The notes beneath the pieces were generated by a model. That model saw nothing but the letters and a program-made list of their open reading frames with translations. It made no database searches and had not been told where the DNA came from. Below, piece after piece: positions 21,273 to 32,900 of a stretch of DNA of 64,000 nucleotides. The stretch lies in assembly GCA_002943765.1 (NCBI GenBank), contig PQWQ01000013.1, positions 1,054,001-1,118,000 on the forward strand, in the 5' to 3' direction. Every line of letters begins with the position of its first letter. The stretch's first letter is position 1. This DNA comes from Psoroptes ovis (taxonomy: Eukaryota; Arthropoda; Arachnida; Sarcoptiformes; Psoroptidae). The position numbers were made by a program, and so were the translations under genes.

Positions 21273-22334
21273 TCATAGCTTTTTCATAACAACACGTCGT
21301 AATTCAGATATATCTGGACGTAGACGTGATGATGATAATTTTGGCTTATTACATTGATTATAATTATTGTTATTTTCATATTTTGCTAGATTTGTTGCCA
21401 TAATATTATTATTATCATAATTATTATTATTTAATGATGTAAATTCAGTTGTTGTCGATGTTGTAGTCGGTGGTGTTATTATTGAATTATCATTTAGATT
21501 ATTATAACATTTTTTCAATGGTGTTTTTGGATAATTATTTGCCAAAAATTTTTGTTGTTGCTGTGGTTGCATTGTTGTTGTTGTTGCTTCATTACCAAAT
21601 ATATTACTCATTGTAGAATTTGGATCAATGTTAATATTATTATTAATGTTTTCATTGATTATCATTGATTTTAATGGTATTCTAGATTTCAGAAGCATTG
21701 GTGATCGATGTTGCTGTCCATCATTTATTTGATTATCAGGATTGTTCATTTTTTTTATTGTTTCTATTTTCTGTTGTGAAATATTAGTGCTATTATAATA
21801 TTTCAGTGTTGGCGTTTTCATTGATCGATCATGATTTGATGCAGCTGATGATGATCGACGGCAACAATGCTTGAATAATACAAAACAAACATACATTAAA
21901 TATCTTATGATCAATATAATAATAATTATGATCATAATTAAAATTAACCATGGTTGCAGTGAAAATTTTGTATAACCATTGATGAACGGAAGCTGTTCAC
22001 ATGTTTCTATTGTGAAGTTTTCAGCTTTCAAATTGTTTTTTGCTACAATGATTGATGAACAATTTAATTCATTTTGATAATCAAATCCATATTGACAAAT
22101 GAACAAAATTTTAATACGTTCAATACGGCAATAATTTTCTATACATTTTTTGGTCATCATACCGATACAATGACATTGTTCATCTTTGTTGTCAAATAAT
22201 TTATTTTCCATAAATTTTTTTGCATCATCCAAACAATTATCTCTTAAAATTAGATCTGATGGATTCCACTCATTGATAGTGTTGATTGATTTGATAATAA
22301 AAATCAATATCAAAATAATCGTTAATCGATGCAT
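21273..22334 (-). CDS. Cys-rich type I membrane protein, family member 3
   Basis: Single exon, 353 aa. The signal peptide (about residues 4-20) leads almost directly into the eight-cysteine domain (Cys 34, 54, 56, 64, 69, 80, 92, 112), with FDN..DEQCHC and CIENYC motifs like those of member 2. A transmembrane helix (about 118-136) is followed by a Cys/Arg-rich juxtamembrane stretch. The long N/T/Q-rich cytoplasmic tail ends PDISELRRVVMKKL. It is the longest member and has the shortest ectodomain lead. The function is unknown. Confidence 0.82.
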   Translation of the reverse strand: MHRLTIILILIFIIKSINTINEWNPSDLILRDNCLDDAKKFMENKLFDNKDEQCHCIGMMTKKCIENYCRIERIKILFICQYGFDYQNELNCSSIIVAKNNLKAENFTIETCEQLPFINGYTKFSLQPWLILIMIIIIIILIIRYLMYVCFVLFKHCCRRSSSAASNHDRSMKTPTLKYYNSTNISQQKIETIKKMNNPDNQINDGQQHRSPMLLKSRIPLKSMIINENINNNINIDPNSTMSNIFGNEATTTTMQPQQQQKFLANNYPKTPLKKCYNNLNDNSIITPPTTTSTTTEFTSLNNNNYDNNNIMATNLAKYENNNNYNQCNKPKLSSSRLRPDISELRRVVMKKL

Positions 22335-23443
22335 TTTATTATGCTAAACTCGTTCAATTTTTTGTTCAAAATGAAAATATGAGCAAAAAAATCGAATGTT
22401 TCATTAATATATTAATTGGAATTTCTTTATTTTCAGGAAAGAATTATTCATTCTTTATGTAAAATATAGCGCGCCAAATTTAATTTGAAAATCAAAGAAC
22501 CAAAAAGAAAAATTTGTTCCATATTTTATTGAATCTATTCGGTTTATTGTCATAATTTTTTTTTCGATATAATTTCAATAGAAAAAATGTATCGAAAAAA
22601 AACAAAAGAAAAAATATTTACAAAGAGAAAATAATTTGAAAAAATGCCTTTCAATATCTGGATGTGTAAGTTTAAAGTAAAAAAGTAAAAAAACAATTCC
22701 AAATTATCATCATTGTGCTCTGGTGTGTGTCAGATACATTTTGATGCAGAAAAAAAAAACAAAAACATTGAAAAGTATGAAATTCAATTGTCAAAAACAT
22801 TTACGAGGAAACATTTTCGGTGTATTGGGTGTGTTTGGTGCTTATGATTTTTTATGTTTTTTGTATGCTTGATTATATTCAACTATTCTATAGTATTTTT
22901 TACCTTCATTTGATTATAATTCTTGCAAGAAAAAACATGGAAAAAAATTAAAGAATTCTTTTATGGTAAATTTGAATCAATTTTTTTGATTCAATTTCAC
23001 ATAGGTTTTTGTTGTTATTGTTGCTGTTGTTTGTTTCCTAATTCAATGTTTAATTCACTAAAGTTTATTCGTTGTTGCTGCGTTATGTAATATATGTGCT
23101 TATATGCGTAATAATCAGTGTGTCTGTGTTTCATTATTATTTCCGCTCAAATAAACAAAATAAACATAAATAAACGTATACATTTTCTAAACAAACAAGC
23201 AAACAAACAACAAAAACAAAAATCTTGTCTTAATAATTGAGAATTGTATTATAGTCAACATCATCAACATCAACATAAATTTAATTGTTTTTTTTTTATT
23301 TTCGCTTTGTATTCTGTGTTTGAACATGATATTATAATATAATTTCAATTATGAAATTGAACAAAAAAAGAGAATAAAGGAATCTTATTTTCGCTTCACA
23401 TTGTTTATTTTGAGATTATATATTTTTTTTTTTGTTTTCTTCA
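22335..23443. other. Intergenic spacer
   Basis: About 1.1 kb between the start of Cys-rich member 3 and the stop of the chitinase-like gene. It is AT-rich with GTT/TGT-rich tracts and no ORF of note. It should contain the promoter of member 3. A minus-strand AATAAA (TTTATT at 23404-23409) lies about 35 bp past the chitinase-like stop and is its likely poly(A) signal. Confidence 0.6.
23404..23409 (-). terminator. Poly(A) signal of chitinase-like gene
   Basis: AATAAA on the minus strand, 35 nt beyond the TGA stop at 23444-23446. Confidence 0.55.
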
Positions 23444-26400
23444 TCATCTTCGTCTTCTAACTAAAGATGTTCGATTTTTATCAGAAACTCTATTTTGATG
23501 TTGATTATAATGATGATGATGATGATGATGTTGTTGTTGTTTCGGTGATTGATTATTTTTAATCAACAAAGGTGAACATTGTTTCCATAGATGGCAATGT
23601 TCGATTGCTTTATTGACAGCTTTAAGCAATGGAAATTGTCCCCAACCACAACGATTTTTATAATCATCATAATTGATAGACCATATAAATATGCCGGATA
23701 ATTGTTTACCGATCGCATATTTTGTTTTCAAATATAAACTCAATTCATCATCAAAACCGACCCATTGATTATTCAATTGTAAATTTGCTGTCACACGATA
23801 ATCATCTTCATTTAAACGTACGTTTGGGTTGCCTAAATATAGCTCACATAGCTTTATTTTTCCATAATTTAAGTGAAATGAATGAAAAAAATAAAAGTAA
23901 ATAAAATTATGTAATTAAATATTGATATCAAATAATAACCATACTGGCAATCATCAAAAATTTAATACCTCATTAAATGAAAGTAATCCGGGACGATTAG
24001 TTATTGGTCCAGCAATACCAGGTCCAATTGACGCTGCACCAATGTTAGCATTCTGCTCATTCGCTAATGTAAAACTACGGCCATAAAATGCAACACCAAT
24101 CATTGTTTGATTTTTAGGTGCATGTTTTTGGTTAATCCAGTAGTTGACAGTATAATTCTAATCGATTTTTTTTTCAATTAATATAATTTGTTTTTGTTGT
24201 TCGATAAATATTATGAGAATAATAGCCCAAAGTTATATGAAAAAATAGAAACGAATATATTTTGAAATTAAAAAATAAATTAATTATTTATTGAAAATCG
24301 ATTTTTGTTATTAATGGTATAATATGCAGTATTTGTTTTCGGCAAATAATATACTTACAATATTATATTTGATATTACGCTCATCAATTGAATTGTTTCT
24401 TTGTGCAAATAATGGTGAAAAATGATGCACTTGATTTTCCCAGGAGTCATAATAGTCATATGTCATCAAAATGAAATGATCGACTGACCTAAGGACATAT
24501 GAACAATGGTTCCATTATTAATAACATATGATGATAAAGTTTTTTATTCAAGAAAATTCTCATAATATAATTCAATACAAATATTTATAATTGATTTTCT
24601 CACTTACTCTGATAATTTTCTAGCATCATAGCCACGATCAATGAATTCTTGAAATGGTGGAACCATCAGACCAAGTTCTAAACGATTCTTTGTTTTGATC
24701 GTATTGAATTTTCTTCTCAATGTTCTTGCAAATTTGATTAAATTTTGTTTATCATCAAATTGAAACATACTATGGCTTGTTGCACGCGTTGATCTCGAAT
24801 CCAGTGATGATTTACTGCCATATACTGGATAAAACCATGCAATAATTGCACCATCAAAATTATTTTCAAATATAAATTGATAAATATTGGTGGCAAGATG
24901 TTCACGAAGTTTTTGTGTAGCGACCATCAATGAAAATAATTGTGGCGGTGTATCCCAACCACCAATAGCAGCTAATAATTTTAAATGTGGATTATTTTCC
25001 TTCAATTTTTGTATACGCACCAAACATTGTTGATTATATTCACGAATATTTGAATTATCTTGATGTATTTGATTCATACCGATATATAATTCACCATTCA
25101 GATTAATATTGACAAATGAATAAATTAAATGTGTGCAATATTTTAAAAATATTGAATTCTGTTCCAATTGATCGATATCAAAATATCTTCCATTTTCGTA
25201 ATTATCATTTCGTTTTCCATTTTTATTTCTATTGAATTTTGTTTCATTTTGATTCAAAAATGATGGAATTGATCGATAAGCATCATATGTACAGAAAACT
25301 TTGAAATTGTTAATACGATTATTATCATTATTATTATTATTGTTATTATTGATTGATTTAGTAATATCATTTGAACTATTGCTGCCAGTGCCACCATTAG
25401 CGATGAAAACATCAGCTGGTACTATATTGATTAAATTAATATTATTATTTTTATTTTTATTTTCAGGTTTATCAACAATACTAATGGTTTCATTCATTAT
25501 TAATTTAGTTGTTGGTGGCTCCATTGTTGTTGTTCGAGATGCTGACTCAGTTGATGTAGTTGGCGCCAATGTAATTTTATCATAAAAATTATTTATGGTT
25601 GTATGGTTGAATGAATCAATGATTTCAGATTCGATTTCTGGCGAAAAAGTTGTTTGTCGTATCGATGTTTTGTTATTATTGTTATTTTCAGGAGCGGAAA
25701 TTTCATCAACACTTGATAATAATGGTGACATTGTAGTACTAGTCAATGTTAGTGGTGATTTATCGACAACAAAAATATTGACACCATCATTGATCGATAA
25801 TGATGATTGGTTAGTATTGACATTAACCGAAGAAACACTATGAATTGTTGCGTTATGCTCTTTATTCACTACGTTTGGCTGATTATTGATGATAAGATTA
25901 TTATTATTCGGAAGTCTTATTTTACGGAAACGTTTACGAAGTTTAAAACGTGGCCTGTAAAGGCGTAAAATATTTCCCGGATTCCTATTTATAGCCATTA
26001 ATGTTTGTGGATTTGTTAATAAAAGTTTTGGTCGTTTATTTTTCAATTGATTTCTCAATATGATTGGTTTTGGTTGCTGTCTTTGGTGCTGATATTGAGA
26101 TGACGATTGATTTCTATTATTATTACTATTGTGTTGTTGATTCGTACCATTCATCTTACTGTAAGGATTCATTTCAATTTGTAATGATTTAAATTTATTT
26201 CTTGGTATCATAATATGATCATCATTATAACTATCATTTTTATCACCATTGTTATCATCGATTGCAATTATTGCTGGCTCCTGGGTTTTTATTATTTTTC
26301 CAATTTGATTTTTATTATCCAAATTTATTGATTTCGATAATAATGTTTGATTTAAATTTTGTAATAATAAATCGCTGATCATTATGTTTGAATCATTTTT

Positions 26401-29400
26401 AAAATTAGAATCAAAAATTTCCTCGGACGATAAATTCATCGAGGAATTATCATCATCATCATTATTATTATTATTTGTCAATGTAACAGGCACAAATACT
26501 AATGGTGTTTGATTTGTTAAATTTTTTTCATCAGCAACATCGATTGAATCATTATCCTGTAGTTTTGGTGTTATGAAATTTGGTAATAAATAAATTTCAC
26601 CAAAGCTATTTATGCGATTTTGGCTATGACTACTATTTTGATTACTTTTATCAAGATTATTATTACTATTATTGACATTAGTATTTTTAATACGATAATG
26701 TTTTATCGATGCTGGATACAATGACATCGAGGACATAGTTGAGCGTATCAAATTTTGATGTCTTTTCAATGCTTCTTGATAGATTGATAGATTTTCATCT
26801 GATTCAAACAAATAATTTCGATTATTCAATTTATCATTTGCATTATTATTATTACTGGAATTATTTATTGATGTGGAATCGCTAATCTTCCTATTATTGT
26901 TATTATTATTGGAATCAATTGAACGATATGGCTTCAATATTTTGTGTATTATCGTTATTTTGGGCACATGTGTCAATATCATTGTTTCAAAATTTTCATT
27001 ATTTTCGATATTGTTATTATTATTAGGTTTATTAACTTCATCATTACCATGATCGGTGTTTGTACTTTTCTGTGAATCAATGAGATTAGCAATATCATCA
27101 TTAGCATTACTATTAGATAATATTACCACTGAATTCGGTTCATCTAACCCAAACATTGACGATGATGATGGTCCAAACGATGACGAGGGTTCAATTATTG
27201 ATGAATTGATTATTGGTATCATTATGTTAGCAGATGAATCATTATTATTTGCCAATGATTGTCGATCTTTTCTAGATATCGATGATTTTGTTGATTTTGT
27301 TGTTGTCATCATTTCCGATGGTTTGATTGTTGATGTTGATATTAATTTATTAATGTTTATTGATCCGTTATCAATTGACTTCTTATCATTAATGTCATTA
27401 TTATAATTAGTTTGTCGAATCGAATTGAATTTTGGATCTGAATTATCATTATTAATTTTTCTTATTTGACTTTCATTAGTATCATGATTATTATTTTCAT
27501 TATCGAAATTAATATTATTTGGTTCAATTAATTCAAATGGAATATCTGCATTTGAATTCTCAGAATTAATCATTCCATGATTATTGCTATTTTTATTAAT
27601 TCCATTATTATAATTATTATCATCTGAATTGTCACTAATTTTTTGAATTATTGAATTGAAACTTTTTTCATTCGATAATGGGTTTTCAGTTGTTGTTGTT
27701 GTTGCTACTGCTACTGTTGTCGGTGTCATATCAACATTTTTTCCATTTTGTATTCCATCATTATTATAATTTATTTGTGGTTGAATTGTTATTGCTGCAG
27801 CTGTAACAGCCGTTGAAATATTTTTACCAGTATTCGTTTTGATTGTTGATGAAGGCATTAATGTTGGTGCTGTTGTGGTTGCTGATAAATATTCAGTAGC
27901 TAAACTTGTTGTTATTGTTGTTGTTAATGTTTCATTCATGTTTTTTGATATGGGAAGATTATTCGATGATGATGATGATGATTCTGTTGTGAAACTTAAT
28001 GGCGATTCTGTTGTCAACGTAATCGTGTCATTGATTCGATATTGATGACTATTTTTATTATTATCTGAAACAGTGACTGAATCGTTATCATAATTATCAT
28101 TCTTCACATTTCTTTCAGTTGTTTTTTCAGTTGAGAATAATAATGATGATAATTTCGTTGCATCTTTTCGCCCAAACACAATATGTTCTAGTGTTTTCAA
28201 TTTTTCAATCTGTATGCTCAATAATTCTCTTGTACGTTTGAGTTGTTCCAATAAATCATTTTGATTAACTTCAATTATTGGTGAATTTGAAATCAAATTC
28301 TGTTGTTTCGATGATGATTGTAGCAAATGTTTATGATAGCCATCATCATTAACATCATCATCGAAGATATTATTTTTTGTTGAATTATTATTAATATTAT
28401 TTTTTATCATCATCGGTTTTATTGTTGTAGTCGATGTTGATTCGAAATTATTTTCGACACCATTTTGCAAATCAATATCGCATATTTCTTCATCGGCGAT
28501 ATGTTCATCATTATTCAATTTATTATTTGTTTGTAACATTTTCGATGAGGATGATGATAATGGATCATTAGTTGTTGTAGTTGAAGTTGTTGTTGATGCC
28601 ACTGTCGTTGTTGTTATTTCCATAGTAATTGGCTGAATCGTTGTTGTTGTTTCTCGTTGAAGCATACTACTATTAGTATTATTCTTGTTATCTGCATTTG
28701 GTTGCAAATGATGATTAACACTAATACTATCATCATTAATATCATCATCGACATCATCTTCTTCAATAACATCATCAATATTATGCTCATAGTTATCATT
28801 ATTGTTATTATTATTATTTTTAGGATCAATATATGCCATTAATTCATCGATTGCTACATCATCATCATTATTATTATTGATATCGGTAGTATCATTATTA
28901 TTGTTATTATTTGAAATTTCAAGATCATCATCAATATTAATCAATGGTGACTCAGTAGTAGTTGTTGTCGAAATTATGTTTGTTGGTGGTGTTGCCGGCG
29001 AAATTGGAAATTGTGATGGATTTTTTCTCGTTTTAACTGTACCAAGCACCGAATCAATGAATGAACTCAAATCTTTATCAGTTAGATTAACTGTGACTTT
29101 TTTCTGTTTATCATAATGATTATGGTGTTTATCATATGGATGATCATGATGATGATAAACATATTCGCCACGAGAACTTGGATGATTAATAATAGGGACA
29201 AACGTATGGAATGTATTCAATGATTGATGTAAAGGTTGTATAGATTTATTTTCATCATTAGATTCAGCTGTCGAAATAATATCCTGTTGTGATTTCATTC
29301 TATATTGATCATTTTCATTCAATTTTCTCAAATGATCATTATCATTAGCTTTAGTTATATCAGGTAAATTTGCTAAATAACGAACATAATCTTCCAATAA

Positions 29401-29983
29401 CTTCCTTATATCTAATTAATTGATTAAAATTAATTATCATCATGAATTAAACAAATCTTATTTAGAAAAATTAAATACCTTTTACTGTCGTTGACGTTGA
29501 AGTTGTGGTTGATGTTTGATAATTTTCAAGATCATTATAATCGCCATCTTTTGTTGGCGATTTAAATGATGATTTTGAAGATGATGATGGCAATAAAATT
29601 GATTCTGATTTATCTAATTGTTCAACAATATCTTTACTATTATTTCGATCATTGGTTATATTTGCTGTTGCATTTGCAATTATTGAAATATTTTGTTGAA
29701 AAATAAATAATATTATGGTAATAATTAAATATAAATTTATTATTTTATTGAAAAAATAATTATTAATTTTAATTTTGGACAACATTTTCGTTACTGACGA
29801 TGAAGATGTTAATGATGGAGATGACGATGATGAATTGAATAAATAATTATGATTATTAATTCTTGAAAATGAATTTCGATTTCGTGGTCGCAGATGATTA
29901 TGATAGAATGATTTTTCCATTTTCTCGTCTACAAATGTCGATTTTCCAGAAAATTTTCTCTTAAGATGACATTTGACATCCAT
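23444..29983 (-). CDS. Giant membrane-anchored chitinase-like protein (GH18 pseudoenzyme)
   Basis: Minus-strand exons are 29479-29983, 24608-29411, 24359-24488, 23969-24157 and 23444-23851. They join in phase to about 2011 aa. ATG 29983 has an in-frame TAA just upstream. A basic N-terminus and a hydrophobic segment at about 81-96 without an obvious cleavage site suggest a type II anchor. Residues about 105-1535 are N/D/S/T-rich and mucin-like. The C-terminal 470 residues are a GH18 fold: start KVFCTYDAYR, beta-3 motif LLAAIGGWD, beta-6 motif LMTYDY, YGRSFTLA, and the closing strand IWSINYDDYKNRCGWG. The catalytic signature that is normally DGxDxDxE reads FDGAIIAWFYP, so both inner aspartates and the catalytic glutamate are lost. 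It should bind but not cleave chitin-type glycans. The last acceptor is chosen at 23852 because it gives the expected LCEL residues; a nearby alternative exists. Confidence 0.85.
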
Positions 29984-32900
29984 TTATGATCATTTATTAT
30001 TATTATTATTGTCATCCAGTTTTTCTAAATTTTGATCCGAGATAATTAATAAATAAATAATAAATGATGTTTTTTTATTTGTTGAAAAGCGAACGAATAA
30101 CATCAAATGATGATGTTGATGACGTATGAGATTATTCTTGAATATTATCTTAAATATTATTACTATTTATGTCCATTTGTCACTGAATATTTAAATCCGC
30201 AGCATTACTAATGTATTGAAAAACGATTCAACAAATAGAAAAAAATGTGATAATGCTAATGTAACTATAATATTGATGTTTGATTGTTATGTTTAATGAT
30301 GTTTGAAGAAAATATGGACAGATTTAGGCCATAGACCATAATTGCCAAGTCGTTGCTGCTGTTTCGAATAAAAATTCCAATGAAAATTTATTACCATCGA
30401 TCAAAAATGAAAATGGAAATGAGAAAGTGAAATATAAAAGAAAGAAACGAGAAAAACAAGAAAAAAATAAATTTTAAAAATTATTTCGTGTTTTAATCTA
30501 TTTAAATATTTTATTTTGCATTCGTGTTTGTACGTACAAAATCGAAAAAAAACAAAAGAAGATATATGTTCATATTAATCAATGTCAAATTCTGTTTTTG
30601 AGAGAAAGGCGAAAAATTTGGATTCATTAATATTTGTTATTCTTTTTTTTTTTGCCATAATGATTTCTAATGATTAACAAATTATGGATTATCATTGATT
30701 TTTATCGAAACAGAAAGGAAAAAAATGAAAATCATTACAATTCAAATTAATTGTTAATTGTTCATAATTATTAAAATGAAATTCGACAATATGAACAATA
30801 AACACGAGCGACATAAGAAACAGATTAATCTAATTTCATTTCTTATTCAATTAGGATTTTCAAATTAATAACATGGGTTTTTTCCATTTATTCAAAGCAA
30901 TGAATTATGCAGTCTCATAATTCTACACTATTCCTTGTACATAATTTTGATTTCAAAATCGATAAAACAAATAATTGGAAATATTTTTAGACTTTCACAT
31001 TCAAATAATCAAAATGATCATTGAATATAAAAGATTTTGGGAAATTTTATGCTAAATTATATGCATTATGGCAGCTGAATTTTGCAACGAAGAAAATAAT
31101 TTGTTTTCATTAATTTCAATTACAATTTTCATATTTAAATTTTTCAAAAGTAAAAATATGTGATATAAATTAGATTTTTGTTTCAAATCCATGATCATTA
31201 ATAGCGATGCGAGTGAATGAATGTGCTGTTTAAGCGGATATTTAATCTTCAATTTCATTTTTTAATTTAAAATTATGATATTTTTGTATACTTGGATTGA
31301 TACGAAAAAAAGATGCATTCACTGTGAAATGTATCGATCGAAATGATGATTAAAGTCAAAATGATATTTATAGCTATTCATACACATAAATGAATACATG
31401 AAATTGAATCGATTCAAATTAATTCATAGCAATATTTATTTATTTATACATTTATTTTCTCATTAATTTCGAGATTTGATCGAAAAATAATATTATCATT
31501 CATTTTTCTCTTATTAAATCTTATTATCACTTTTCTGGTTGCTGGTAATTTTCCTAATTTTCTGGTTTAGAATATTGTTGATTTGTTTCAATATAGCAAA
31601 TATTGAAAATTAGTTGCTTCCGGGCAAAATTGAATTTTTCGTTCATGAATACAGGGAAAAAAGTGAAATTATGAAGAAAAAACATGTACGGTAATTTATC
31701 GACATCTTTGAAGCAGCATGCAATTAGATAACAGGCTAGATGAATATAAATGAATACAAATAAATAGAAAGTTGTGATCACAATAATAGAAACGATATCA
31801 ATCATGATGATATCGATGACATCAATATACATTTTCATCTGTAGTTTTGTATTTTTTCAAAATAATTATTATCTAATAATAAATGAGAAGAAAAAGCTAA
31901 TCAAAATTGATGTGTAATTCGATTGCAATTTATTTTATCATCGATAAATTTAATTTCGAATGTAGCCGATCAGTTAATTTCAATATTAATAGATAAATCA
32001 ATGAAAACAAAAATTGTAGAATCAATTTTTCATTCTGAATTTTATTGAACCATTTTCAGCTTTAATAAATTTCAGAAATCATCACATTTATTTATCTTCA
32101 TTCAATTACTGATTGATAGTTAAATCCATCAATAAAAAAGAAAACAAAATAAAATTATACAAAACTCATTTGAAATCATTTGATATGAATGAAACTATTG
32201 GAAAAATTTGTCTTGAATCCTATAATTTTCCCCCTATCAATAAATAGTGGTCCAAAAAATAAAACAAGTAAGCAAAAAGATTTAGAAATTATCATTAAAT
32301 AATCTAAATTATATACATGTGAAAAATACTGGCGAATGAACATAATCATCATCATTATTATCAACAACAAATATTTGTAAAAATTAGATGATGATCATTT
32401 CATTGCTATTTATTTATCAAACGAAATAATTTATTTTAATATAAAATTATCTAATAATAATAGCAACTGTTTCGTAAATTTAATCAAATCAAGATTAATA
32501 ATAAGAAATAGTAATGATAACATTAATCCAAATCTATTGACCATTGACACTTTTTGATCATTTATTGTTGCCATTGAATGGAAAATACAAATTTGTTCCA
32601 GAAAAAAAATTCATTTCATTTCTTTTGTGTTATTTTAACACATTAAAAATTATTTTCATAACAATCGATTTGAAATAAAAAAAGAAAATTCAAAGAAATA
32701 AAACAAGTTCAAGAAAAAAAATTTATCATTCTTATTTATATTGCGTAACATGCATACAAATTTAGTTTATTTTGTTAACTTGTTCATTTGTTTGTCTTCA
32801 ATTTTGATCAGCAATCGATCAAACAAAAGAACGAACAAAACAAAACAAACAAACGATCGATTAAGATTTGTATCGATCATCAATCAATTATCTCACTGAA

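Noticed and set aside
23826..23851. Alternative acceptors for the last chitinase-like exon
   Set aside because: The acceptor just before GCAACCC gives an immediate frame break when joined to the phase-0 donor. The acceptor just before CTATATTTA is in frame but loses the LCE residues expected at this point of a GH18 domain. The acceptor at 23852 was kept.
25301..29116. Several plus-strand ORFs (25301-25585, 27056-27406, 28802-29116 and others)
   Set aside because: They are antisense to the N/T/S-rich exon of the chitinase-like gene and translate into V/L/D-rich low complexity. The minus frame is open for the whole length and ends in a real domain.
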